64,000 nt of DNA from Thozetella sp. PMI_491. Taxonomy: Eukaryota > Ascomycota > Sordariomycetes > Chaetosphaeriales > Chaetosphaeriaceae. Both the position numbers and the translations under genes were made by a program. Below, one piece after another: positions 1 through 12,400 of the stretch; position 1 is the first letter of the stretch, and the number at the start of each line of letters is the position of its first letter. The notes under the pieces were generated by a model. That model was given only the letters and a program-made list of their open reading frames with translations, made no database searches and was not told the origin of the DNA. The stretch lies in assembly GCA_021432635.1 (NCBI GenBank), contig MU270021.1, positions 876,594 to 940,593 of the forward strand. Reading direction: 5' to 3'.

Positions 1-1299
1 CCAGAGAACCTTTACCAAAGCTCGAATATCGAACGAGTCATCATCATCGCACTGGAAGGGTATAGAATGAGATTGTGAGGCCCCTTCGTCTGAGCATCGC
101 ATCCAGCACGGGCGGGAAATTTGTATATTACAAGCAAGGATGGGATGATAAAAGAGGCCCAGAGGCTTCTCAAGTCGTAATCCATTGTCCAACCCACCAC
201 TCGCTGTTTTTACGCTTCTATGAAGCCCAAAATAGAGAGTATTGGGCTGTAGAAAACGGAACATTTGGGGAGGAGGGGCAGATGGCGGAAGAAGCCGATA
301 GGGCTGGCCTGACGGTATTGCCTTAAGGGGTTTAGCGGATCGCCACTGCCGATGCGGCTTTGGGTGGGGCCTCGAAAGAATTCAACGTCGTGCCAACTCG
401 ACAGCTCAGAGCCGCAACACCAAGGTCGGAGTGCTCACGCTGAGGGTCGCGCGCGTCCTCCCGTCCCTCGGCGACTGCTTTTCTTCACCTCATCCTCTGT
501 GTAAACCCCCGTGATTGCGGCCGCGCCCCGCTGTGGTGACCGCAGGGAGCTTGGACCCGCGAAAGCCAGGTGAGAAAACCCTTTGTTTACCTGTCCGCAC
601 CGCAGACGCAGACCGCAGACCCCACGCCGGCATCCTCTGCGAAGCCGCAGAGATCACTGTACTCATGCGCGACACGAGGGCTAATGGCCCTCACCTCTGT
701 CCATGCTCCACTTTCCTTTGCTTTCCATCCAGACCCTCTCTCCAAAAGAGTATCGACCAAACCGCGATCCCACGATTGTTTCCTTCTCCCCATCACACAG
801 ATCGCAGCAGAGATTCCATCAAAGACCGTCACTCAATCACCTTGACCAACTCGTCTTTCCTGTACCCATTGATACCCATCTTCTCTTCTGCCATCTGTAC
901 TCTCATAACGACCGTCGTGTCTCTCAAACTTGACCCCCGAGCAACTACCCCGCCATCTACGGCCCTGCCTTCTCGCGCTCGCGCTCTCAAGACCCTCCAC
1001 TACTTCTATCCCAATTTTCGCGAGTCGCAAGAACTTTGCCTTCCTACCATCTCCACCAACTCTACTACGATCAGACGCGTGGATTCTCCTTCATACCTTG
1101 TCAACAGACTCTCATCGTCCTCGTACCTTACCGTCAAACTTGTCTCCTTGTCATCAACCCTCTTTATCAGACTCGTCTATTCATCAGCATACCTCGCACC
1201 TCATCATCATACCCTTGATCTCGTCATCATCAACCTTCTCCTCTACCAGATTCCTCTTCATCATCACACCCCGTCACTAGAACCTTCATTGCTGACAAG
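1..1299. other. Upstream intergenic region and pyrimidine-rich leader of the Ulp1 gene
   Basis: I see no supportable gene in this stretch. From about 690 to 1290 the plus strand is strongly C/T-rich with many TCATC and CTC runs, which is typical of promoters and 5' untranslated leaders of filamentous ascomycete genes. It leads directly into the start codon at 1300. The long frame on the plus strand here (515-1417) is low-complexity and lacks protein character. Confidence 0.6.
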
Positions 1300-4200
1300 A
1301 TGCCGCTCAAGACCCCCAAGCCGCGCACTACGCGCAACAGCCGTGGTCTCCGGGTCCCTTGCACCCCGACTACACCACGCGCCGTTCCCGTCAAGAAGAA
1401 CGTCAAGAAGAAGGTGACGTTTGAGCTTGGTTCCCCGGTCGCCAAACCCACCTACCCCCTCTACAAGGAGGCGGAGCAAGAGGACGACGACGACTCATAT
1501 ATTTCGGCCGTCAAGCGATCCAACAGGAACAGAAACATCATCCAGAATCGCCAGGAACGTGAGGACGACAAAGCAGGACTCAGCGGCTCGCGTCGCTTCC
1601 GAGCCATCCAGACCAGAGAGGGCCAAAGTTTTGCCCGCGGACTGTACATCGCCATCCTGAATGACCATGTGATGCGCGAATGCGAATGTCGCACCCCCAT
1701 TATCTACGACGACGAGACTGCCGCAAAGAACGGTAAAGGCCGCCTCCGATTTTATCGCATCCCCTTCGCCAGTGAACCTCGATCCATCGGCGTCCTGACT
1801 GTCCTTTCTGACCCTCTTTGGCACTGTCAGTGCACCGCTCCCTACCGACCCGCCTACCTACCCATCATCGCAAAGCGCAGCGCGGATGACGCCAAGCTTG
1901 AGCAAATCGACAGCGATCTGGATGAAGCCGCTCGTCTCAAAGAGCAGGAGAGCAACGACGAGAACAATTCTGCTTCCGGCCACGTTCGCCATCGGACCAA
2001 GAGACAGAAATTCGAGGGCGTAAGTCATCACTCACTCCCCACCTGAACGGTTCCGGTCGTTTGACATTGGCAACTCATAGGCATTCCACTCCATTACCCA
2101 AGGAATCGCAGTCATGAGCAAATCAATCTTCCAGGCCACCATCGGGGCGGTTGGTAAAACCTTTAGCGCAAGTAAGTAATCCCGATTGTCCGATACGCAT
2201 GACCTCTCCGATCGCTTACCTATCCAAACAGTCGCTGGTACCTACAGCACCATCGTCGAGACTGTACAGCATACCCGCCAGCATGGAATCCAGCCCACTG
2301 TGCCTGTCCCTACTGTACAGCGACTCAAGCGCCAGGTCTGCCTGCCCCCAGGCACGAGCCCGGAGATTAGGCTTGACGAAGACGCTCGTTACAACTGGGC
2401 CCCGCCGGACGATTTTAGTCACCACATCGGCCGTCCCCTCCTCCTCGCCATTATGGCTGCGCTCGAGAGCCAGAAGGTCCGCCTAGAGCAGGACCTTGCC
2501 GCCTGGAGAGAGACAGTCGAGGAACTCAAAACAACCTTTGACCCGCCAAGACCACACGTCGATCTATACCTGAGCATCTGCATCCACAATCTCATGCAGG
2601 ACCACTATGGAGAATCGACCTATGAGAACTTCCTGCTGTCTATTGAGGCCTACAAAGCGATCATCGCGCAAACCCTTTCATTCATGCATTACTTCTACCT
2701 GGACAAGGAGCTATACAAGATTTACGTGTCTCAATACCCCTCACCACCTTCAACCATTGAGTATAGGCCCTGGCGGGACCACAAGAGAAACCAAATACGT
2801 GAGATCGGCGATTTTCTAGCCTGGCTTCTCAAGCAGAAGGATGCCTTTACCTTCGACCCAGATGTTGAAGAAGCACTCGCCAAGATCGTGGTCGATGCTA
2901 ATGCCATCACCAAGAACGAGATCGCGCCGAGTATGGTCACCTACACTGGCCAAGAGTCCCTAGGACCAGGCACCTATCCTGACCAGCTGATTTACGATGA
3001 AATTCCCATCCACTCCCTGAGCATCAAGCCATCCTATGACGAGAGGTTCCCGGGCAACGAAGATGAGCGCGACAAACTCACGGTTCCCGGACCACGGTTT
3101 CGACCGATGATCAAGCCGAAGAGTATATTGAAGAAAACATCCAAGGAGTGGTCAGAGAATGAAGCCTCTCCCGCCTATGTCGCTACCCCGCTCAAGAAGC
3201 GCAAACTTGCCTTCGACAGCCCCTTGGCTGCGTTCGACGCTCCGCAGCACATCCCCATGATCCACTCCGAGCCCGAGCGATCCAAGACTGGCATCCTGAA
3301 AGAGTCAAAGGAATACCCCGCCGACCCAGGCTCTCCTGACTATGATCATGCCTCCCTAAGGGAACCCATGGTGTTCTTCAGCAACGCAACGAATAAGATC
3401 CACGAGGTGGCTCGATACCAATACCCGAAGCGCAAGGCCAAGCTAATCCCATTTGGCTACAAGACCTGGCGCAAAGAGATCGAGGACGACGACAAGTATG
3501 CTCTACGCGTTTATGACGAGAGATTCGGAAGACTTCTCGACCAGCTGCGTCAAGAGATTCGCCACGAGCCAAACGCTCCCTGGGTCAGAGACCATGTCAG
3601 CAAAGTACTGCAGCACCCGCTCCAGGAGCGCATAATTCCCTACAAGGAGCTCTTTCCTATCCCGGACGACGGCGAAGATGAAGATCAAAAAGTCGAAGAA
3701 ACAAAGACGGCAATACTAGAGGCTGCTCAAGCAGCACCGGCGGCACCGGCGGCACTGGCGACACCCACCAAGCCAAAATCAGAAGCCGAGATGGAGAGGA
3801 GGCTCCGCATGGTTCTCTTCTTACATGATCTGAAGCTGAATGACAAGGGCAAGGTTGTCTGGAGGGATCCGAAGCACCTGCAGGTCGAGTTCGATCAACA
3901 GGTCATCGACGCAACCAGGGGTGTCGAAGACCCCGATGCCATCGAACGGGTCCGACAAGACCTCTTCGCAGAAAAAGAGAAGATCCTGCATCACTTCCAG
4001 GCGGAGGTAGACGCCATAAGACGCCAGAGAGAACTCGAGGAAGAAGAGGCGCGCAAGAAGCGGCAGGAAGAGATCGAGCGTCTAGAGCGCCTAGAGCGTG
4101 AGCGCCTAGAAGAGCTTGAGCGTCTAGAGCGCGAACGCCTTGAAGAGCTCGAGCGAGAACGACTCCGCCGAGAAGAGGAAGAGCGACTCGCACGCAAGGC

Positions 4201-4984
4201 TGAAGAATTGGAGAAATGGCGTGTCTTGCGGCAACCACGAAACGTAATCGTCACCGCTCTCGACGACGAATGGGACGCCAAGGTCGATGAAATCTCGACT
4301 AAAGACTACCACACAGTGCAAGCCCAGAGCCTCGACGGCACAGGCCTCACCAGGCGAGACTTCGAGATGCTGCTGCACCCACAAGGATGGCTCAATGACA
4401 ACTCCATCATCGGCGGGGTTCTGGCCGTGGCCGAGTATGTCAACCGCGTCGCCGGGGCTCCCAAAGACAGCCCCAAGTGTGCTGCATTCAACTCATACTT
4501 CTACCCCCGCATACTAAGCCATGGGCCTGCCTCTCTCGACCGGCTCATGAAGCGAGCGAAGGTGTCGGCGGAAAACTTCCTCTCCATCGATACGATCCTC
4601 GTGCCGATCTGCCGCGGCAACCACTGGACGTTGGCGGTGGTGCGGCCGACCTGCCGCACCATCACCCACATCGACTCCATGCGCGGCGGAGGCGGCGACG
4701 AGACGGTCGTCAACAACCTTCGGGACTGGGTCTCGGCGACCCTAGCGGACCAGTTCGTGGAGGCGGACTGGGACGCAGCCCGGTACGAGTGCCCCCTGCA
4801 GACCAACGGGTGGGACTGCGGCGTCTTCACCATCACCAACGCCGTGTGCCTGGCGCTGGGCGTTAAGCCTATCGCCGCGTACGGCGCCGAGCAGCTCACG
4901 CTGCAACGCCGCCGCCTTGCCGCCGTCCTTCTCAACGGCGGCTTTTCCGGGAACTTCTCCCTCGACTACGTCGTCGAGGGATAA
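1300..4984 (+). CDS. Ulp1-family SUMO (Smt3) cysteine protease, three exons
   Basis: Joined exons 1300-2019, 2081-2171 and 2232-4984 give 1187 residues; both introns have GTAAGT donors (2020, 2172) and TAG/CAG acceptors, and the frame is kept across both. The C-terminal 200 residues are a C48 (Ulp1/SENP) protease domain: WLND entry motif, catalytic His1068 in GNHWTL, Asp1085 in HIDSM, oxyanion Gln1127 and nucleophile Cys1133 in QTNGWDCG. All four catalytic residues are present, so it should be active. Family members cleave the SUMO precursor or remove SUMO from substrates in the nucleus. Before the protease lies an Arg/Glu/Leu heptad coiled coil (about residues 860-935) and a long low-complexity region. 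The N-terminus is basic with a VTFELGSP segment. I cannot tell whether it is the Ulp1 or Ulp2 type; the large N-terminal extension is more like Ulp2. Start chosen as the first ATG after the C/T-rich leader. Confidence 0.9.
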
Positions 4985-5727
4985 AGGAACCGGGCGGCGG
5001 CGGCTGCTGCTCGGTGGTGATGGTACGTCGCGGTCGGTCTGTAGGGTCCTCGACCGAGTTGCCCGAAGGAGGCAGCGCCGTCTCGTGAGGATCTATCGAT
5101 GGAGGAGGAGGAAAAGGGGGGTTATGTTGAGCAGAGGGGGGAGGAAGGGGGAGGTTAATGTTCTCTTAATTGACCCTTACCTGTGCTGCTACGGAAGGGA
5201 AGGGGAGGTGTGAGATCAGAGGGTAGTGTTCTCTTCATTGTCTCTTAACTGTACTACTACCTACGGAACAAGAGGGACAGGAAAAGAGGCGTCCGGCAGT
5301 CTTGGTCTTTGTTGTCGGTTTCAGGAGTTTTGCATGACCGATACAATTCGGTCACATATACCCAATGCGAGGATTTCTTCTGTCATCTTCATGCTATCCG
5401 TCGACGCATTTTAACAACGTCGTGCTCTGTCGTGTCCTTCGACAAATGTTGTCGAGGCGGAGTCGGCGTGGGCATGAGGCGAAATCAAGATGGTGATTGC
5501 TGCGCATGCAAATAGATCATCCCAAGTTGACTGCTTGTCCAGCGTCGCACTCCTAGCATCGAACTTCAAATCCGGGGTGTATAAATTGCTTTAATCTTCC
5601 AGATGACATCGCTATTGCAAACACAGTTCACAATCAACGAAAAAGCGGACGAGATTCAACCAAGTGAAGTGTCGAGGTCGCGATATTCGCTCGCCGTGTC
5701 CGCGATAGCTTAAAACAAACAAAACAT
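4985..5727. other. 3' flank of the Ulp1 gene, no gene seen
   Basis: G-rich and then mixed sequence following the Ulp1 stop codon. There is a degenerate direct repeat at about 5157-5190 and 5223-5260, each reading roughly gtGTTCTCTTaattg/cattg followed by aCTGTrCTrCTAC. No supportable gene is seen. Confidence 0.5.
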
Positions 5728-6243
5728 GTGATCGTAAGTGAAGTGGTCTGTAAGCGTTCTCTTCCTCCTCTCACCTTCTTCCATAATCTGACTACTTTCA
5801 AATCAAGTAGGTGTGTGTCTTCTCTAGAAACTACTGTAGAGAGGCCTTTGGAAATCACTTGCCGAACTTTCCTCTGCCGAGACACCCGCGCGCTTTGCGA
5901 CCCTCATTCCTCACAAAATGTTTACACTAATTGCCGAATTCAACTCTTGCGGCCGTCGCCTGCATGGAAATCAACTGCAGACGCCAAGCATGTCACGATG
6001 TCTATGCGACCAGCTCCTCCTAAGCATCCTACGAATCGAACAGCTCGCGATGCGCTCGATCGCCTGCATCATATATCGCGCCCTAGCAAGACTAGCTTAT
6101 TGCCCAACTTGGCTGCGGGTACGCCTAATATCAGCTTGTCGCATTCTCACCGTACTCCTACGATCCTACTGTGCGTCATGACTCATGCAGAGCACTCCTT
6201 CAGATCGAGATTCAACCTGCTTACTTCGACTACAAGTCATTGA
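5728..6243 (+). CDS. Possible small or broken gene, function unknown
   Basis: A 171-codon frame that I do not recognise. Its middle (from about 5998) encodes a basic, Pro/Arg-rich stretch starting MSMRPAPPKHP. Just beyond, another plus-strand frame (about 6141-6269) encodes a protein-like segment containing EIQPAYFDYKSLRKSD that ends at TGA 6267-6269. Two adjoining protein-like pieces in different frames suggest either a gene with an intron I cannot place, or a decayed gene with a frameshift. No plausible donor/acceptor pair joins them. It stands alone in a gene-poor region, and chance open frame is a real alternative. Confidence 0.22.
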   Translation: MIVSEVVCKRSLPPLTFFHNLTTFKSSRCVSSLETTVERPLEITCRTFLCRDTRALCDPHSSQNVYTNCRIQLLRPSPAWKSTADAKHVTMSMRPAPPKHPTNRTARDALDRLHHISRPSKTSLLPNLAAGTPNISLSHSHRTPTILLCVMTHAEHSFRSRFNLLTSTTSH

Positions 6244-8316
6244 GGAAGTCTGACGAAGCGGGTTGGCTATGAACTGCCATGGGTATCTCTCCAAAGACGA
6301 CGATTCGCCGCTGCCGCACTCGTGCCAAAGCGGTCAGCGTCCCCCCGTCCTCTTATTGCATATTTGCAGGGAAAGGGGGCGGCACGCTGGTGAGGTGCGG
6401 GGGGGTTCTGTCCCAAGGATCACAACCCAGGGCGTTCTCGGGCGGGAACAAGTTCGACCCCATGATTTCTATCTTCTTATCGTTTGCTTACACCCGGCCC
6501 GCGCATTGCGAGAAATGGTGGAGCAAAACCCGGGCACTGCGGCCAACCTGCAGTCCCAAAAGTTCTATTGGAACTCTTTGAGCTGTCGCACGATGCTCTG
6601 GAGGATCAGCTGGGCCAGGGGGGCCGGCCTCGTACACTCGTACCCCAACATTAGAGGGCACAAGTGCTTTCTGGAGAAGCATACCCTGGTCTTATCCACG
6701 TGCTGTTCCTTCGCCTTCGTGGTCTAGCTTCATACATAGATCGCTGCGGCTGAGAAGAACAGCATGGGGAGAAAACGCGACCATGGGAGCTCTCCTCCCA
6801 ACCAAGCCCTAGTCTTCCCCTTGCTTCGATGCCGAAGACCCGAGAAAGTGTTCTCCCAGGACATCCTTGATGGTCATTCGCCGGGACGGTTTGCTATCAG
6901 GACGAGGCGTGGGGTACAGGGTGCATGGCTCGGGTCGGTCCCCAGACGCAAGCAAGCCTTATACTATGTGTGTGGGCTCATCCGAAATCCGGCCCCCTCA
7001 TTTCCGGTCTACCTGCCTGTGCGTGTGCCTGCCCGCCTGCGTGTTTGCCAAGTAGTATGTCCCTGGCGCCGGTTGTCGGGTTGCTCCTACGCAGTCGTGC
7101 CTGGAAAGGGGGGAGGGGGAGGGGGCCTCGGAGGTAGCGTACGCGTTTTGGGTTCGGGCGCCCGATCACGCTCCAGCCTAATGATGCGAGCTCCAAACGA
7201 AGTGAGCTTCCAGGGGTAGAGAGAATGCGAAGTTTGGATAGGCGCCCTGTGAGGCTAGCTGGGCCGCACGCCTGCTGCCTTGTGGCCTGTCACCGCCAAA
7301 GAACTGGGGGAGGCAGGCCAACGACTCGGGTTCTGGTTAGCTAAGAAACAGCCACAGGACGGGAAGAGCTGGTCCCACCCGATTAATATAGCATGCTTAT
7401 TATCCCTGTTTGGCTGACCTGCCTCCCAGGGTTTGGTGGGAAGCCCGATCGCGCCCACACTATGCGCCTAGCCCTGGCAGCGCAACGCCGCCCGCAGGGC
7501 AGACAGCGGGGAGAGGCCCGCGGCGCAGGATCATCGTGCAGTAGGAAGGGCCATGAAACCCATTATCCATGAGGCAGCGGAGAGCACTGCGCGCGCCCAA
7601 TGAGTATTGGTTTGCCTGCGCTGTAAGACCCGGTCTCTACTAGCCCCGCGCTCCTCTGCGGCGCATGCTAGTTGGTCTCGCGTCCACGGCAGGCCCCGAT
7701 CATAGGGCGAGCGGAGGCGTCATTCGCCGAAGGCCGAGCTCCACCAGACTGCTCGCGGCGAGCGCAAGCAGGAACAGTGCCTGTGCCTTGGCTGACGCAG
7801 GTAAGCACGGGATAACCCCTCGATGAGTTGGAGAGGGCGTGAGGGAAGGGCGTGAGAGGAGAGACAAGACGTTAGAGGGGCAAACCCACACCGAGAGATG
7901 TCGTAAAGGCTCGCATTTGCGCACAGGCAGGCGGCCCATGCCGTGATACTGGGGTGATATCGATAAGGGCAAACAAGGAGAAGGGTAGTTTCCGCGATGA
8001 CCGACAGCCATAGATGCGGGTTGCGCCCTTAGGCAGTGCTGCTAAATTAGGACGTGCGATGCAACGGCCGGCCGGAGCCGGGTGCCGTCGGCGCTGGAGC
8101 CTGTGCGGAGACCAAAGAGTGGGCGACCGCCCCCCGGCGCTTCTTTCTCCGCCGCGCCCGGCAGTCGGGTGGCATCGCTGGCGTGCAGCCTGACGCTATT
8201 GCTCGAGGTGTACGTCGGCTTGTCGAAAGCGGCTGACCGAGGCGCTGGATGGGTCGCGGGGTGACGAAGCTCTCTTTCCTAAGAGCTCCTCAATCAGCGA
8301 CGCGGCCCCTCATCGC

Positions 8317-8365
8317 GGTAAGCAGGTAGGCAGGTAGGCAGGTAGGCAGGCAGGCAATTAGGCAG
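8317..8365. repeat. Short tandem repeat, AGGTAGGC-type
   Basis: Several tandem copies of the octamer caggtagg and its variant caggcagg, running into attaggcag. It lies in gene-free DNA and looks like an ordinary microsatellite. Confidence 0.8.
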
Positions 8366-8894
8366 TGGGATAGCGACACCGAGCGAATGAAAGCAGGCAA
8401 GAGGATAGAGAGGGGAGGCAGACATAACGGTGTCGACTAGGCAATAGAATTTCGATGCGCCACCCGGGTCGGTCGCGGCATTGGGTCGGGTCGCCGAAGG
8501 GGGTTTGGGCGTGGCAAAGATGCCAAAATGTTGGCCGGCCGCCGGGCTCTCAGAGGCCCGATGTTCTTTCTGTCGCCCTCATTTTAGGCAGGAGTGTTTA
8601 GCAGAGCCTTGGACCTGCCGCGAGACCGAGAAGGCGGATGCCTAGTTTTGCGCATCTGTTGGCCACCAAGCCAAGTTTTGGGAAGGCGCCGGTTTCTCAA
8701 CAAACTACGCCGGCGCAGGGTGGCTCGAGAGTGACAGTTGACCTGGCTTGCGTCAACAATATGGCACATGAGGGCGAGGGGGGCGGCGACGAACTGGAAG
8801 CGGCGCTGTCTTTCGCGGGCGGTGGGTTCCAAGGGCGTGTATGCAATGCGCTTGGCAAGTTTTCATGACCGAAGTTTCTAAATTCGGGTGGCTC

Positions 8895-8896
<2 letters not shown>

Positions 8897-8926
<30 letters not shown>
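8897..8926. repeat. (CT)15 microsatellite
   Basis: Fifteen uninterrupted CT dinucleotides in gene-free DNA. Open frames crossing it show Leu-Ser repeats and should not be read as protein. Confidence 0.95.
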
Positions 8927-8930
<4 letters not shown>

Positions 8931-9327
8931 GGGGTTATTGGGTGCGTCAAAAGGCCTTCCTCGCTTACCCCCATCCTCGCGTGCTTCTATATTCGAGTCC
9001 TTATGGTCTGGCGCACTGTCGAGGCTCAATGTCTAGCGCTGCTTTGCCGCATCCTCCCGGAAGCAAGAGTTTTCCAGAGCAAAACCCGGGACCGGAACAT
9101 GGAGAAAAAAAACGGATGAAGCAAAAATGCGTGAATCAAAAGGGCCTAGGACATTCGGGGTTGGCGACCGCCTGTGGAGCAGGAGTGGTCACGATAATTA
9201 CAAGTTATTTCTATAGATAGATACCTTATACAGGGCCGGCGGCCGACCACAGCGGCCACCGAAGCCGCCGGGCGGCAAAGGAGCGCAAGCGGTCGCCTGA
9301 CCAGCCAGCCGGCCATGATCGCGCCTA

Positions 9328-9495
9328 TGCCATCTGCCATCTGCCATCTGCCATCTGCCATCTGCCATCTGCCATCTGCCATCTGCCATCTGCCATCTGC
9401 CATCTGNNNNNNNNNNTGCCATCTGCCATCTGCCATCTGCCATCTGCCATCTGCCATCTGCCATCTGCCATCTGCCATCTGCCATCTGCCATCTG
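9328..9495. repeat. 7-bp minisatellite TGCCATC with assembly gap
   Basis: Perfect head-to-tail copies of the heptamer TGCCATC, about eleven on each side of a run of ten N (9407-9416). Ten is probably a placeholder, so the true array length is unknown and the reads evidently could not cross it. Because 7 is not a multiple of 3, every frame on both strands stays open through it, creating spurious open frames of 95-182 codons. Confidence 0.97.
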
Positions 9496-12400
9496 TCCTG
9501 CTAGCCACCGTTTGGTCCGGGTTGTCAGGGAAGGAGTCTCCCTGCGCCCAGTCCAGTCCGACGATAAAGCCATACCCCGGACCGAGTCGTCCGGAGATGT
9601 GTTGTGGGTTGCAGGAGCCTCCTGCACGGAAGTGCAAAAGTCTTCCATCTCGGTCTCCCCATTGCCTTGGCCGGCGCCCAAACAAACAAGGCAAAAAAAA
9701 AAAGGGCCTACGGACCGATCAGGGCAGTTCGACCATGATACGTTGGCTACGTAGTGGACACGATGCCACGATGTATTGAGGGGCCGAATATGCCCCAGAT
9801 GCGGCCGCGGTATGCTACGTGGTGAGCCCTGCCAGGACACCGAGCCTGTGGCGGTGGTCGGGGGTCGGAGGCATTATTGCGGGTCGGTAGAGCTACGGCG
9901 ACCTCAGGTATGGGGCAATAGAGGGCTTATAGTTCCTCTGGCGCTGCGGGTATGCCGACCGCTGCGACCAGGACCCTGAAAGTGCCATTGGGAAGCAGGG
10001 CGGAGGCAAGTAGGCTCCCAAGGAAGTTCTCTGGGAAGGGCCCAATGCCCTTGCCACGCACTCCTTCCCGCGGCCGCCGCACCCAATTCGTGTCTACCGT
10101 GATAGCATGGCGGGGAATTCGGCATACGCGAGCCCTGATAGCTGCAACCATGTGCCGACCGTAGCTCCCGGAGGCATGCCACCACTGCCGGTCCGATCGC
10201 AGGAAACAAGCCTCCCCCCCATTCCTCGTAACCCTCCGAAGAGCCTCCGGGCAGCCTGTGCCGGTGCCCGTCGGCCGGCCGGGGAAGGGGGGGATGGTGG
10301 AGGGAGGGGTGTGTGATCTTTGCAAGATCTGGCCTCTCTGCTGGTTAGCGACGGTCACCACGGTTCTGAACAGGCCTAGCGCTCTGCTGCGGTGTACAAA
10401 AGAGGAAACCAGCGAGATTGTGATGGCAGGTAAGCCCCTGGATCCCTTTGATCCTGCAACCCAAAACCCCGGGTTCAAGACCCTTTTGCCAGGCGTGACG
10501 CAGGGCTGCCGAGGCGAAAAAACCAGGGTTATGCAGGATTTTTTTTTCTCTCCCTCTTCCTTGGCTTGCAGACTGCATCGCTGAGCCTCTATTTTCTCCT
10601 CGGTTCGGAACTCCCGTTGGAAGCAACCTTCAGCCTCTTCAAGGCCAAGCTGAAGTGCCTTGACGCTAGTCGTTTCTGAGCCGGATGCTAGCCTACATAG
10701 AGCTCCTACAGTCGAGAGTCTAGCCATGGAGTAGGGCGACGACGGCGATGGGCCTTGTGTTGCCTTGCCTCGCCCGGGCTCTCCTATTCACTACGATCGT
10801 CTTCAGCTCGAGCCTTGCTCGCCCACGCGGCCGGTCGTGCCGACAGGGCCATGGAAACTCTCTAACCTCATCGGGTGTTATGCACCGCTCTGCGAAGACG
10901 GGTTTATGCCAAGAATGCTGGTAGATTTTCGCATTTTCTACAGCTAGTAGGAGTAGTAGTAGCTTGGCACGAACAGGCTCAGCGTTCGGGGCAGGCAGAC
11001 AACTTGAGAGCCACCGCAAGCGAGCTCAGCAGTGCATTTGGCCGAGTGCGGTGGTAGAAAGCGCCGAAAATCATGCCTCGGCATCGCGTAGATAACCGTC
11101 GCCCAGTCCACCGTCACCGTGGTATGCCGCGAGAGCGTTTATTGGCATTTCTGTTCCACAATTCAGCCGCGCTGTAGCATCCCGTGCGGCTCCTGGGAAA
11201 GGGGAGAGCGGTCGGTGATGCTTTACGGCAACGTTGCGGCGTCTCGCCCTGGGGGACATCTGTGAATGCAACGGTACGAGATTCCGTTTCATGGCATCGC
11301 CCAGGAGCGCGCAAGGGGTAACCCTCCCCAGGTTGGATAGACCCTCTGGCCCAGTAAACTCCTTCGAACACTGCCTGTATGTACATAGTACGGGAGTGAA
11401 GTCATAGGGCGGGGGGCCCCTACAGTAGTAGCGGCCGCGGTTGCACACCTGGGCCCATCCGGCTGCGACGGTCGCAATGGCTCTCGGTGCCCACGATCTT
11501 CACCGTCAAGAGAATTGGGCAAGTGTCTCGTGGACAGACGGGGCTCCCCAGCAACGGGTCTGGCAATGCCGACGCCTAAATTTCTCCAGCGTCGTAATCG
11601 TGGCGACGTCGCCCGGCGGAAGGGGAAGGGGATCGTGGTCGTGATCCATGATCCAGCGCGGCTAGGGGTCAGGGGGGGAGCCGCGAAGGATTCAGAAGCT
11701 CATCCTGCCTCGTAAACACCATCAACCCCAAGGAACAAGCGCGGGGACGGGGGCTTTTTGCGGGCTGGGTCACTTGCAGATGACCAGGAGCCAGCCGACG
11801 GCCAACTTTGGCAACAGCGGGAAGGATGGAAGCTCCCTGTACTATGTACGTAGGGTTTTGCGGTGTGCATCCGCGTGGAGGAAAAGGAAGAAAGGGGGGG
11901 GGGGGGGGGGTGCGTTACAACAACTCCATTTGCACCATCCCTACATACTAGGGCAGAGGGAGCGTTAACCCTACTGGCAAGACTCCCATTCTCCCCTTGG
12001 CGGTGTGAGGAATGCAGCGAGGGCTTTGGTGCCTGCGAGATGGGCTTCCTGCAAAGGAGGCGGCCGCGTCGCCCTGCCACCGCCCTCCTCCATCGTCAGA
12101 CGGACCGTCAGGTCTCGTGAACTCGGGTCGACTGGGAGGAAGGCAAAAGGTCTCTATGCCCGGGCGCCGGTTCCCAACGGGAGGCGTCGCCGGTGTGGAT
12201 TGGCCATTGTGTCCGGCGCAATGGTCTTCGCCCTATTCGGTGGCCGGCTGGAAGGACAATCCGGTAGCTCGCGGCGCGAAGGCGTCCAGACCGGCGCGGC
12301 CGCGTGCGCCGGGTCCACGCCTCGCTCACTAAGCTCAGCGGGCGATTCGCTTGTTCCGCGCCACCAAACAGTTCCGCCTGATGTCGTCGAGGCCGAGGGA

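Noticed and set aside
9146-9840. Overlapping frames of 95-182 codons across the minisatellite and gap
   Set aside because: They exist because a 7-bp repeat without stops stays open in all frames, and they run through unknown bases.
10430-10500. Possible tRNA because of a B-box-like GGTTCAAGACC
   Set aside because: The T-arm stem does not pair on both sides, no A box lies at the right distance, and no acceptor stem closes.
9927-10727. 266-codon minus-strand frame in gene-free DNA
   Set aside because: No motif, low-complexity Arg/Gly/Pro composition, a homopolymer run inside, and similar frames on the other strand.
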